In this document: piece by piece, positions 8,493 through 17,000 of the stretch
Numbering within the stretch: position 1 is the first letter of the stretch
Layout of the letters: each line of letters opens with the position of its first letter
Origin: a bacterium
GTDB lineage: Bacteria > Patescibacteriota > Dojkabacteria > SC72 > WJKH01
Length of the DNA stretch: 42,795 nucleotides
Assembly (NCBI GenBank): GCA_029547225.1
Contig: JAKPPS010000040.1
Location: 1-42,795, forward strand
Direction: 5' to 3'
Notes under the pieces: generated by a model
The model's input: only the letters and a program-made list of their open reading frames with translations
The model's database searches: none
Told to the model about the DNA's origin: nothing
Program-made: the position numbers and the translations under genes

Positions 8493-11474
8493 TTAACTAT
8501 TTCTTGTTTTTTCTTGTAATCCTGATTGCTCCCAAACCACATCAAAAAGCCTATCAGCCATAAACTTCTTAAACTCAGGGTCGTCAGAATACTTCTTGTA
8601 TAAGTTAAAGTTTATATTAATCATGTTTTGGAATTTTTCATTAAGTAGCTTTTCAAATGTAATCCAAGAATTCTGCCTGTCTGAATTTTGTGTTGCTTTT
8701 ATAAAAACAGGATCATTTCTAACATCATCAGCAATATCGCCGAATGTCTTTCGAACTTTATCTTCATCTCCAAAATCAATTCCTCCAAATCTTTCATTCA
8801 TCTCTTCTAAAATCCTAGAAAGCCTGTCTTTTTCCTCAGGAGCTTTGCCACCACGCATTTTAGTAGGTATTGGTTCAATAGTTGTGTCACCTTTCAAACT
8901 GATAGAGCCATCGTTTTCTTTTTGAACACGGATAGAATCAAGGTCTATTGAATTGACTAAATCATCAATAGGGTCTTTCTTACAATTAATCACAAGTTTT
9001 TTATTAAGGTCGGTAAGGTAAATATAAAGTTTCTCTAGCTCTATGCTTTCAAAAGGAGCAATCTGAGATATATAAGCATATAATCGAATAAACGATTTAA
9101 TTTTTGCTTTTATGTCATACTTATGTTCTTCTTCCAGACTATTAAATCTCTCTACTGCTATATCAAGAATAGGGTGTAGTTCGACTATAGACCTCTTTTC
9201 TAAGCACTTAGTGACATATAAGGTAACTTCCTCGTCTGTAAATATCTGAAATGCTTTAATTGCATCTTTGAGGTCAAAGAGCTTATTAGGGTCTGTACCT
9301 TCCGACAATATAGTTGTTTTATAATAAGGTTCAAATGCCTTTTGTATATCTTCGTGCGTATTAACAAAATCAAGTACGAATGTATCTGTTTTTTGAGGTG
9401 GCATAACACGATTCAACCTTGACAATGTTTGAACAGCCGCTACACCTGCAAGGGGTTTATCTACATACATAGTATGAAGTAATGGCTCATCGAATCCTGT
9501 CTGGAACTTTTCTGCAACAATCAAAAACTTATAATCATCTTCGTTTTCTAATTTCTTCTTCACAGATAATAAAGATACACTGAAGCCATTAAGTTTGTCT
9601 TCTGTTAAGCCATCAATCTCTCCTGTAAAAGCAACAATAGACTTAAATGGAAGATTTAATTCCTTACATACCTTGTTAAAAGCATAATAGTACTCAACTG
9701 CATTTTTACGACTATTTGTTACTACCATAGCTTTGGCTCTTTCCCGAATTTTGTATACAGTGTTGTTTCTAAAATGGTCTAACATTATTTTGGCTTTCTT
9801 TTCGATAGTATCTGGATTGGAAAGTAAGAACTTATAAATAATCTTTTTTGCTTCCTGTTTATCGTATTCAGGGTCATCTTCGACTTTCTTAATTAGATTG
9901 TAATATATGTGATATGTCGTGTAATTAAGTAAAACATCAAGAATAAACTTTTCCTGAATAGCCTGTTGCATTGAATAAACATGATAGGCTTTGTAAGTGC
10001 CATCTGGCTGTTTAACTCCAAATAGTTCCAAAGTCTTGTTTTTAGGTGTTGCTGTAAATGCAAAATAACTAGCATTTGGAAGTAATTTTTTATTAATTAC
10101 CATTTCATTCAAAATATCTTCGAAATCTTTAGTTGGGTTTTCCTCGTTGTATCCAAAAGATGATTTGTCGGCTAAAGTCATACTGATATTCCTTGATGTT
10201 TCTCCTGACTGTGAAGAGTGGGCTTCATCAATAACTAATGCAAACCTCTTGGAGGGAAGCTGTCCTATATCATTTACAATATAAGGGAATTTCTGGACAG
10301 TCGTAATTATTATCTTTTTTCCTGCCTCTAAAGCAGTTCTAAGATGTTGACTACCTTCTGTTACAGCTTCAACAACACCTTCAACTTGTGCGAATTGTCT
10401 GATGTTGTTTCTTATCTGTTGGTCAAGAATCTTTCTATCAGTTACAACAACAACACTATCAAAGATAACATCTTCGTTTGTTGAATCATGAAGTTCAACT
10501 AGCTGATGAGCTAACCATGCAATAGAGTTACTTTTTCCAGAACCTGCTGAGTGTTGGATTAAATATCTATGTCCAACACCTTTTTGTTTTGCGTCTATCA
10601 ACAGTTTCCTTACACAATCTAATTGATGGTATCTTGGGAAGATTTGTTTAACTGTTTCTTTTCCTGTGTTTTCATTTTTCTCAACGATTTTACTTGCAAA
10701 ACTCTCAATTATGTTTATTAAAGAATCTTTTTGAAAAATTTCCTCCCACATGTACGAAGTCCTATACCCATTTGGATTATCAGGATTTCCGGCTTGTCCA
10801 TTATTTCCTTTGTTAAATGGTAAGAACACAGACTTCGCTCCATCTAATTTTGTACACATAAATACTTGTTCACTATCCATTGCGAAATGTACCATACATC
10901 TCGTAAATGAAAAGAGTGTTTCTTTGGGTGAACGGTCATTTCTGTATTGCCATATAGCGTCTTGGTAAGTCTGTCCTGATAAAGGGTTCTTTAACTCAAT
11001 TGTTAAGACAGGTATTCCATTTACAAAAACAACTAAATCTACGGATTCGTTTGATTGTTGACTAAAATGTACTTGTCTAATTACAGACAATATGTTTTGG
11101 TCGTATTGTTCTTGTGCATTTGGATTTTTTGATGAGGAAGGGTGGGGGTACATAAGAGTAAATTGTACTCCCATGTCTTCAATTCCCTTTCTTAAGACTT
11201 CAATTACACCTTTTGACTTAATCTGCTGATTTAATCGATACGAGAAGTTTCTCTCAAATAGTTCTTTATGAATATTTTTCAGGTTCTCTAATTTTTCGAG
11301 TTGGGTCTTTTGCAGAAATTCCATCAGCACACCAAAATCAATACAATTAGCTTTGTCGTAATCAGAATCAACTCTTGCACGATAGTTAGGTGTTTGCTGT
11401 TGTGTAAGGTATTCAAAGATAACATCCTCGAATCCTGATTCTTTTTTGTTTAGTGTATTGTTTTGGTTTTCCAT
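8493..11474 (-). CDS. hsdR: Type I restriction endonuclease subunit R (HsdR)
   Basis: Nuclease motif VLTIELKNP; helicase motifs QHSAGSGKSNSIAWLA, IDEAHSSQSG, AFTATP, QTGFDEP. Confidence 0.95.
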   Translation of the reverse strand: MENQNNTLNKKESGFEDVIFEYLTQQQTPNYRARVDSDYDKANCIDFGVLMEFLQKTQLEKLENLKNIHKELFERNFSYRLNQQIKSKGVIEVLRKGIEDMGVQFTLMYPHPSSSKNPNAQEQYDQNILSVIRQVHFSQQSNESVDLVVFVNGIPVLTIELKNPLSGQTYQDAIWQYRNDRSPKETLFSFTRCMVHFAMDSEQVFMCTKLDGAKSVFLPFNKGNNGQAGNPDNPNGYRTSYMWEEIFQKDSLINIIESFASKIVEKNENTGKETVKQIFPRYHQLDCVRKLLIDAKQKGVGHRYLIQHSAGSGKSNSIAWLAHQLVELHDSTNEDVIFDSVVVVTDRKILDQQIRNNIRQFAQVEGVVEAVTEGSQHLRTALEAGKKIIITTVQKFPYIVNDIGQLPSKRFALVIDEAHSSQSGETSRNISMTLADKSSFGYNEENPTKDFEDILNEMVINKKLLPNASYFAFTATPKNKTLELFGVKQPDGTYKAYHVYSMQQAIQEKFILDVLLNYTTYHIYYNLIKKVEDDPEYDKQEAKKIIYKFLLSNPDTIEKKAKIMLDHFRNNTVYKIRERAKAMVVTNSRKNAVEYYYAFNKVCKELNLPFKSIVAFTGEIDGLTEDKLNGFSVSLLSVKKKLENEDDYKFLIVAEKFQTGFDEPLLHTMYVDKPLAGVAAVQTLSRLNRVMPPQKTDTFVLDFVNTHEDIQKAFEPYYKTTILSEGTDPNKLFDLKDAIKAFQIFTDEEVTLYVTKCLEKRSIVELHPILDIAVERFNSLEEEHKYDIKAKIKSFIRLYAYISQIAPFESIELEKLYIYLTDLNKKLVINCKKDPIDDLVNSIDLDSIRVQKENDGSISLKGDTTIEPIPTKMRGGKAPEEKDRLSRILEEMNERFGGIDFGDEDKVRKTFGDIADDVRNDPVFIKATQNSDRQNSWITFEKLLNEKFQNMININFNLYKKYSDDPEFKKFMADRLFDVVWEQSGLQEKTRNS

Positions 11475-11495
11475 ATTAATTACTTCATAAATAAA

Positions 11496-12776
11496 TTAAG
11501 GTTTTCGTTTACCTGTAACCAATTCATAAATTAATGATTGGCGATATTGCTGAACCAATTCAATTTGACTGCGAGTATGTTTTATCACTTCTTCAATATA
11601 GTCCTCAAATTTTTCGACTTCTTTAACAATGTCCTCCATTTCATTAGTTTCTGGATATGCTAGAGGCATATCCCTTAACCACTCTCTTTGAAGTTCAATC
11701 TGATTTGTAGAACCTTCTGAAAGGATTCCGTTAATTAAATCATAATTGGTTAGAAAGAAATAGTAAAAGAATCGACTTACCAATGGACCACTTCCTCTCA
11801 TAATAGTAACATGGCTGTCTGCCATATATCCTTCCCCTTGGTTAAATATATGCACTTTACCAAGAACACCTCCCCCTGTTGAAGCCATAATTAAATCCCC
11901 ATCTTGTAACTTTCCTTTAGAACATAATCCTTTATGATAACGGATATCTTTTTCATCAAAGAAACCTTTACTAAAAGTCGCCTGATTTACAACTTTTATA
12001 TCTGACGATTCTACATAATTTGGTGTTTCTCCTCTATTACAATAACGAAAGATATTTTTCAATCTTTGAACTTTCCAATGTTGAGGAATTTCTCCGAGCC
12101 ATTCAATTCCGCTGTCCTTCATTTCAATATTGGGATTTAGACCTTTAGTTACCAATTCATTTATTTTTGATTGTTTGTACGTCTTAAGTAACTCTATATA
12201 CTTTTCTTTCTGTTGTATAAAGTCTTGAGTTAGTTTGTCTATATGGTTGACATACTCAACTATTGCTTTCTGATTGTCTTTAGAGGGTAAAGGTAAAGAC
12301 ATATTTTTAAGCTCTACCCACTCCACAGACTCTCTTATCTCCATAATTCCTTTTGCCATAGTTCTAAGAAATTTCTGTACAGGTCTTGTTTTGAAAATTA
12401 ACTCAAAGTATCTACTAACAAATTTGTTTTCATCTCTATTTCTCAACACATAATATACAGGGCTAACCAATCCATTGTATCCTGAAATACCTAAAGAACC
12501 TATAACTGCGTTCATTTTATTTATAACAAAATCACCTTTTTTAACTATTTTGTATTTCTCTAATTTCTCAGAAGACTTGTTTCCCTGATTTCCTCTTTCT
12601 TCATACGGTATGATTCCGACATCTTTTACAAGTGATAACATCTGTAAATCGTCACCATTCTTGTTTATATCTTTAACATCTTCAAAAACTTTTCTTAAAG
12701 GGATTTCGTTCCAATCAGCAGGAATACCATCCATCCATTCAATATTTGTTGTTTTATAAGATTCATACTTCTGCAT
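11496..12776 (-). CDS. hsdS: Type I restriction specificity subunit (HsdS)
   Basis: Two repeated halves: IEWMDGIPADWNEIPLRKVF and IEWLGEIPQHWKVQRLKNIF; KTYKQSKINELVTKGL and QQYRQSLIYELVTGKRK conserved regions. Confidence 0.93.
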   Translation of the reverse strand: MQKYESYKTTNIEWMDGIPADWNEIPLRKVFEDVKDINKNGDDLQMLSLVKDVGIIPYEERGNQGNKSSEKLEKYKIVKKGDFVINKMNAVIGSLGISGYNGLVSPVYYVLRNRDENKFVSRYFELIFKTRPVQKFLRTMAKGIMEIRESVEWVELKNMSLPLPSKDNQKAIVEYVNHIDKLTQDFIQQKEKYIELLKTYKQSKINELVTKGLNPNIEMKDSGIEWLGEIPQHWKVQRLKNIFRYCNRGETPNYVESSDIKVVNQATFSKGFFDEKDIRYHKGLCSKGKLQDGDLIMASTGGGVLGKVHIFNQGEGYMADSHVTIMRGSGPLVSRFFYYFFLTNYDLINGILSEGSTNQIELQREWLRDMPLAYPETNEMEDIVKEVEKFEDYIEEVIKHTRSQIELVQQYRQSLIYELVTGKRKP

Positions 12777-12777
12777 A

Positions 12778-14526
12778 CTATCTCTCGGTTATTGTTTCAA
12801 GTAAAGTATCTGAATCGCTGTCTAACTGCTTTAACTCTGCTAAAATTTCTTCCGATGGTCTAGGAGATACAAACTTATAGAAGTATTTATTAAAGTTGAC
12901 CTCATATCCTATTTTTGATTCATCTGGTTCATACCATGCGTCAGGACGATATTGCTTAACTTCCTCGTTAAAGAATGTATCTATATCTGTTTTTAATGGG
13001 ATATTTTCAACATCATCCAAATCCTTATCAATTTCTATTCCTCCTGCTTTCTTTCTTATTATATTTCCATCTTCATCTTTCTTAGGTTGATGAACCTTTA
13101 TTTGTGTGTATCCAAATTCTGCATTATCAAATATTTTAGAATGTTCAGATTCTTCAAAATTAGTATATATTTCAAATATCTTATCTATCTGTGAATCTGA
13201 GATTTTAACTCTTTTTTGTCCCAATGTTTTTCTTAGATTTGTATAAAATTCTTTTGAGGTTGCATTGATAAGTTGTGTCTTACCAATTCTTTTCTCTTCC
13301 TTTCTATTAGTTAAAACAAGAATATATGTCGGAATACCTGTGTTGTAAAACATGTTAGTAGGAAGTGCAACAATCGCTTCTACCAAATCGTTTTCAAACA
13401 AATATCTTCTTATCTCACTTTCACCTTGTCCTGCATCACCAGTAAAAAGAGCAGAACCATTATGCACAGAAGCTATCCTTGACCCAAGTTCCGTATCTGT
13501 TTTCATTTTTGAAAGCATGTGTGATACAAAGAGTAACTGACCATCAGAGACTCTTGGAATACCTATCTGGAATCTACTGTCAATAATCTGTTTCTTTCTA
13601 TCATCTCCAACCAGTAGTTTTTTTCTATCATCTTTCCAACTTTTCCCATAAGGTGGATTTGTAAGCATAAAGTCAAACTTCTTATCAGGAAAGCCATCGT
13701 TAGAAAGTGTTGAACCAAAAGCAACACCATCTGGATCTTCGCCTTTGATAAGAAGGTCTGCCTTACAAGTTGCATATGTTTTATCGTTTACTTCTTGACC
13801 GAACAAATGCACAAAGCCATCATATTTAAGGTTATTCTTTAGATACTCCTTTGATTCTGAAAGCATACCTCCTGTTCCACAAGCAGGGTCGTAAAGCAAA
13901 ATTGTTCCAATATTCTTTATCTTGTCTTCAACAGGGTCAAATACAATCCTATTCATCAATCTAATGACTTCTCTTGGAGTGAAGTGTTCTCCAGCCTCCT
14001 CATTGTTTTCTTCGTTAAACCTTCTAATTAAGTCTTCAAAGACATATCCCATTTCATGGTTTGATAGTTTATCTGGTGAAATAGCTACTTCTGGGTCAAC
14101 AAATTTTTCAATCAACGAGAAAAGAATACCGTTTCTATTACATTTTTCTACAATGTTCTTTAGGTCAAATTTGTCTATAATATCCTTTATATTGTCAGAA
14201 TAGCTATTTAAATAGGACAGTGTGTTTTCTTTTAGATTCTTAGGTTCGTCTAGTAGTGTTTTAAGTGAATATTTCGAGTAGTTGTAATACTTCTTCCCTG
14301 AAGTAGATTCTAATAGTCCCTCCAAATTGGTAATCTTGTCCTTAAACTCATCATAAGTAGCAACAACATCAGCTTTTGTATCTTCAAGAGATAAATCAAT
14401 TCTTCTTAATACAGTCATTGGCAATATAACATTGGGATATTCTCCCTTTCTATAATGGTCTCTTAAGACATCGTCTGCGACTGACCAAATAAAACTAATA
14501 ATTGAATGTAGATTTGATGTCGACAT
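12778..14526 (-). CDS. hsdM: Type I restriction-modification N6-adenine methyltransferase (HsdM)
   Basis: LLYDPACGTGGML and MLTNPPYGKSW motifs; GEHFTPREVIRLM. Confidence 0.95.
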   Translation of the reverse strand: MSTSNLHSIISFIWSVADDVLRDHYRKGEYPNVILPMTVLRRIDLSLEDTKADVVATYDEFKDKITNLEGLLESTSGKKYYNYSKYSLKTLLDEPKNLKENTLSYLNSYSDNIKDIIDKFDLKNIVEKCNRNGILFSLIEKFVDPEVAISPDKLSNHEMGYVFEDLIRRFNEENNEEAGEHFTPREVIRLMNRIVFDPVEDKIKNIGTILLYDPACGTGGMLSESKEYLKNNLKYDGFVHLFGQEVNDKTYATCKADLLIKGEDPDGVAFGSTLSNDGFPDKKFDFMLTNPPYGKSWKDDRKKLLVGDDRKKQIIDSRFQIGIPRVSDGQLLFVSHMLSKMKTDTELGSRIASVHNGSALFTGDAGQGESEIRRYLFENDLVEAIVALPTNMFYNTGIPTYILVLTNRKEEKRIGKTQLINATSKEFYTNLRKTLGQKRVKISDSQIDKIFEIYTNFEESEHSKIFDNAEFGYTQIKVHQPKKDEDGNIIRKKAGGIEIDKDLDDVENIPLKTDIDTFFNEEVKQYRPDAWYEPDESKIGYEVNFNKYFYKFVSPRPSEEILAELKQLDSDSDTLLETITER

Positions 14527-14527
14527 A

Positions 14528-14788
14528 TTATTTTTCTTCTAATTTAATTAAGTCATCGGTTGTCACACTTAGTGCGTCAGCAATCTTCTTTATGGTCTTG
14601 ATAGTAGGATTCTTTACTTGTGACCCCTCGATTTTGATAAGTGTTGTATATGGTACACCACTTTTAATTGCTAATTCCTCCTGAGTAAGACCTGTGTCTT
14701 TTCTCAGTTTCTGAATAATATTACCGATATTTTGAGTTTTACTCATACAATCTCTTCCTAGTAAAGTAAGGATAATGTATTTTATCAC
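14528..14788 (-). CDS. XRE-family HTH regulator at head of the R-M operon (C-protein-like)
   Basis: IQKLRKDTGLTQEELAIKSGVPYTTLIKIEGSQVKNPTIKTIKKIADALSV; 1 bp upstream of hsdM. Confidence 0.85.
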   Translation of the reverse strand: MIKYIILTLLGRDCMSKTQNIGNIIQKLRKDTGLTQEELAIKSGVPYTTLIKIEGSQVKNPTIKTIKKIADALSVTTDDLIKLEEK

Positions 14789-14875
14789 AAATGGAGAATA
14801 ACTGAAGCCAATTTTCTTTGCTTACTTTCTATTTCGGCTCAAGATAAAGAAAGTAAGTTAGCCTTGCTCAAATTG

Positions 14876-14907
14876 TGAGGGTTTAACCTTACAACCCTCA
14901 TAAGGTT
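14876..14907 (-). other. Intercistronic RNA element, copy 2 (interleaved helices)
   Basis: Minus: aacctta-t-gagggtt-gt-aaggtt-aa-accctca; two helices in pseudoknot order, just after the stop codon at 14914. Confidence 0.5.
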
Positions 14908-14913
14908 TAGATT

Positions 14914-15114
14914 TTAATCCACTAAATGAATTTTCCAATCTTCAACATCTTCTTGATTATCGACCAAATCAATTAATTCTTTAGTATTTTCAATTTGAGC
15001 AAGTTCGCCATCTTGTGGAGTAGTGCTTAATTCTTGCCATAGTTCACCACCTTTCTCTAAGTGTTTAGTACACTCTGTTAATGTTCTTGCTGTTGGGTAT
15101 TCGATGTAATCCAT
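14914..15114 (-). CDS. Hypothetical protein, 66 aa
   Basis: Open frame in the small-gene cluster, same strand as its neighbours. Confidence 0.5.
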   Translation of the reverse strand: MDYIEYPTARTLTECTKHLEKGGELWQELSTTPQDGELAQIENTKELIDLVDNQEDVEDWKIHLVD

Positions 15115-15144
15115 TTATATTTGTTTAACAATTTAATTTACAAG

Positions 15145-15167
15145 GGCAGAGGCTGTTAACCTCTGCC
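15145..15167 (-). other. Intercistronic hairpin
   Basis: Perfect 8-bp stem ggcagagg...cctctgcc, 10 nt after the stop codon at 15177. Confidence 0.55.
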
Positions 15168-15176
15168 ATATACCTG

Positions 15177-15371
15177 TTATACTTGTATGAAGCACTCTTC
15201 AGCTGTAAGCATACTTTCTTTTCCCAAATTGAATTTTGCTCTTGCTCTGTTGAGTGCTTGTTTTTCATCTTTTACTCCTTCAATCAAACCAATGAAGGTT
15301 TTTTCATTGATTTCCTTACAGATGTTATACAAGCTATTAAGTATTAAGTAGTTTTTCATGTTATATATCAA
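15177..15371 (-). CDS. Hypothetical protein, about 60 aa
   Basis: Open frame overlapping the upstream ORF end; TFIGLIEGVKDE resembles the FFGLVEGIEKE segment of the neighbouring DUF2958 protein. Confidence 0.5.
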   Translation of the reverse strand: MIYNMKNYLILNSLYNICKEINEKTFIGLIEGVKDEKQALNRARAKFNLGKESMLTAEECFIQV

Positions 15372-15741
15372 AATGTTTGTTTATATAATTTAATAATTCC
15401 TCTCTGTGCTTTTTTCCGATTACAGCTTCAACATAATTTCTTGATTTATTCTTTATATACATCGCCTCATCGTATTCAATTGCTCCTGTTAGTTTTAATT
15501 GTGTGTAAATGACTATTGGCATTAAATCCATGCCACAACCTGATAAAGCACAGAAAATCAATCCGTCAACTTCAACAGGTATCATTCCACAATTTCTAAC
15601 TGTTTTGGCGTTCTCTTCTGACCATTCGCACTCATCAAAATTCCATAATGTATCCCACATTATTTCTTCATCATCTTTCAATGTTTCTCTGTAATTAGGA
15701 TTGATTTTCTTAATCCAATCTAGTTGTAAAGTAGTTATCAT
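15361..15741 (-). CDS. Hypothetical protein, 126 aa
   Basis: Open frame in the cluster; no recognised family. Confidence 0.6.
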   Translation of the reverse strand: MITTLQLDWIKKINPNYRETLKDDEEIMWDTLWNFDECEWSEENAKTVRNCGMIPVEVDGLIFCALSGCGMDLMPIVIYTQLKLTGAIEYDEAMYIKNKSRNYVEAVIGKKHREELLNYINKHFDI

Positions 15742-15767
15742 TTCTAAAAATGTAATAATTTATATCT

Positions 15768-15797
15768 GAGGGTTTAACCTTTCCACCCTCTAAGGTT
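15768..15797 (-). other. Intercistronic RNA element, copy 1 (interleaved helices)
   Basis: Minus: aacctt-a-gagggt-gga-aaggtt-aa-accctc; just after the DUF2958 stop codon (15803). Confidence 0.5.
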
Positions 15798-15802
15798 TTG
15801 AT

Positions 15803-16096
15803 TCAGTTCATTAACTCTTTTAATGTTTTAGGTTTGAAATATAAATCTCTTTCTATTGGTAAGCCTAAAGTCCCTCGAATACTTTTAAGCTCTGAAAGTC
15901 TAAAATACCCAAGTTCTTTTTCTATACCTTCTACAAGTCCGAAAAATGTATCTTCTCCGTCAAATTCTGTTGCGTACCATGTCCAGCCACTATCAGGAGT
16001 AAAAAACTTGACTATTGCTATTGCGTCAAGTCCTTTTTCTTCTTGTGAGTAAAGAGGAGGTAATTTTTTCAATATCTCCTTAGTAAGTAAGACCAT
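15803..16096 (-). CDS. DUF2958 domain-containing protein
   Basis: LLTKEILKKLPPLYSQEEKGLDAIAIVKFFTPDSGWTWYATEFDGEDTFFGLVEGIEKELGYFRLSEL matches the DUF2958 pattern found on plasmids/ICEs. Confidence 0.8.
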   Translation of the reverse strand: MVLLTKEILKKLPPLYSQEEKGLDAIAIVKFFTPDSGWTWYATEFDGEDTFFGLVEGIEKELGYFRLSELKSIRGTLGLPIERDLYFKPKTLKELMN

Positions 16097-16120
16097 GATT
16101 AAATAAATAAAAAGTTAAAT

Positions 16121-16465
16121 ATTGGCTTGCCTTAACTTTCCACCTCGTAAGCTTTGCAATACGGTTTGTAGTTTTGAGTTAAGGTTATTCAATTGTTAAA
16201 GAGCTTTCTTTTAAGTCAGGTTGTTTTCCCTTTCTTGAAATAGAAAAAGCGAGCCGAACGACCGCAGGGAGAGAAGGCAGTATAAAAATCCATATTTGAC
16301 AAGGAGGAATTCACAGAAGCAAATCCTTGCAAACCCAGAGGGTAGCAAACGAATGCGACAGCAGTAGTGAAGCTATAGGAGGATTTTTATGCTAGTATTT
16401 TCGAAAGAAAGGGAAATAATCATAAGACAGGTCTGCACAAGCAGACCGTCAAACAAGAGAGAGAA
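16121..16465 (-). ncRNA. Putative structured leader RNA upstream of DUF2958 gene
   Basis: 375-nt non-coding gap with nested complementary arms: 16225-16236/16405-16416 (12 bp), 16282-16291/16381-16390 (10 bp), hairpin 16430-16447 (7 bp), a boxA-like AGCTCTTTAACA (16205-16194) and an interleaved pair at 16121-16184. Confidence 0.5.
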
Positions 16466-16469
16466 GCGT

Positions 16470-17000
16470 TTAATCGCTTAACCTAATAAATATTCTCTGA
16501 TTTGATGAATAAAATTTACATGTGTAAATTGTCAAAAATTCATCACTTGGATTGTTCGTTCCATCAATAATTTCTTTAACAAGGTATTCGTACCTCTTAC
16601 CATTCCAAATAACAAAAACTTTATCTCCTTTATTTAGTTTATTTACATGATAAAGTGTTTGTTTCATTCTTTGTTCAGGACTAAGAGTTGACCACCCAAA
16701 ACGATGTACTGCAATCAGGTTGGGGAGATTGTTTGAATCAAGTCTTTGAATCCAACCTCCATAGTCCAGATATTCTTTATCTTGTCCTATCTTCATATCA
16801 ACACCAATCGATGGAATCATAAGTCTGTTGATTGAATAATCTTCTTCTGATTCGATAGCTTCAATAATCTCAACTTCCTTTGGAGGATTAATTTTGTATT
16901 CAATCTCAGGTGAGCAAACTTCATAGATAATAAAGAAACCAATTCCAACAAGAATAACTAAAAGAGAAATCAATATTGCTTTAACAAATCTGTTACCCAT
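16470..17000 (-). CDS. Sortase
   Basis: N-terminal TM; catalytic H in LIAVHRFG, TIYTC (TLxTC-like), Arg in RIFIRLS. Confidence 0.85.
   Translation of the reverse strand: MGNRFVKAILISLLVILVGIGFFIIYEVCSPEIEYKINPPKEVEIIEAIESEEDYSINRLMIPSIGVDMKIGQDKEYLDYGGWIQRLDSNNLPNLIAVHRFGWSTLSPEQRMKQTLYHVNKLNKGDKVFVIWNGKRYEYLVKEIIDGTNNPSDEFLTIYTCKFYSSNQRIFIRLSD

Noticed and set aside
11496-12776. Phase-variable hsdS inversion system
   Set aside because: Only one hsdS gene, with no partner fragments, inverted copies or invertase beside it.
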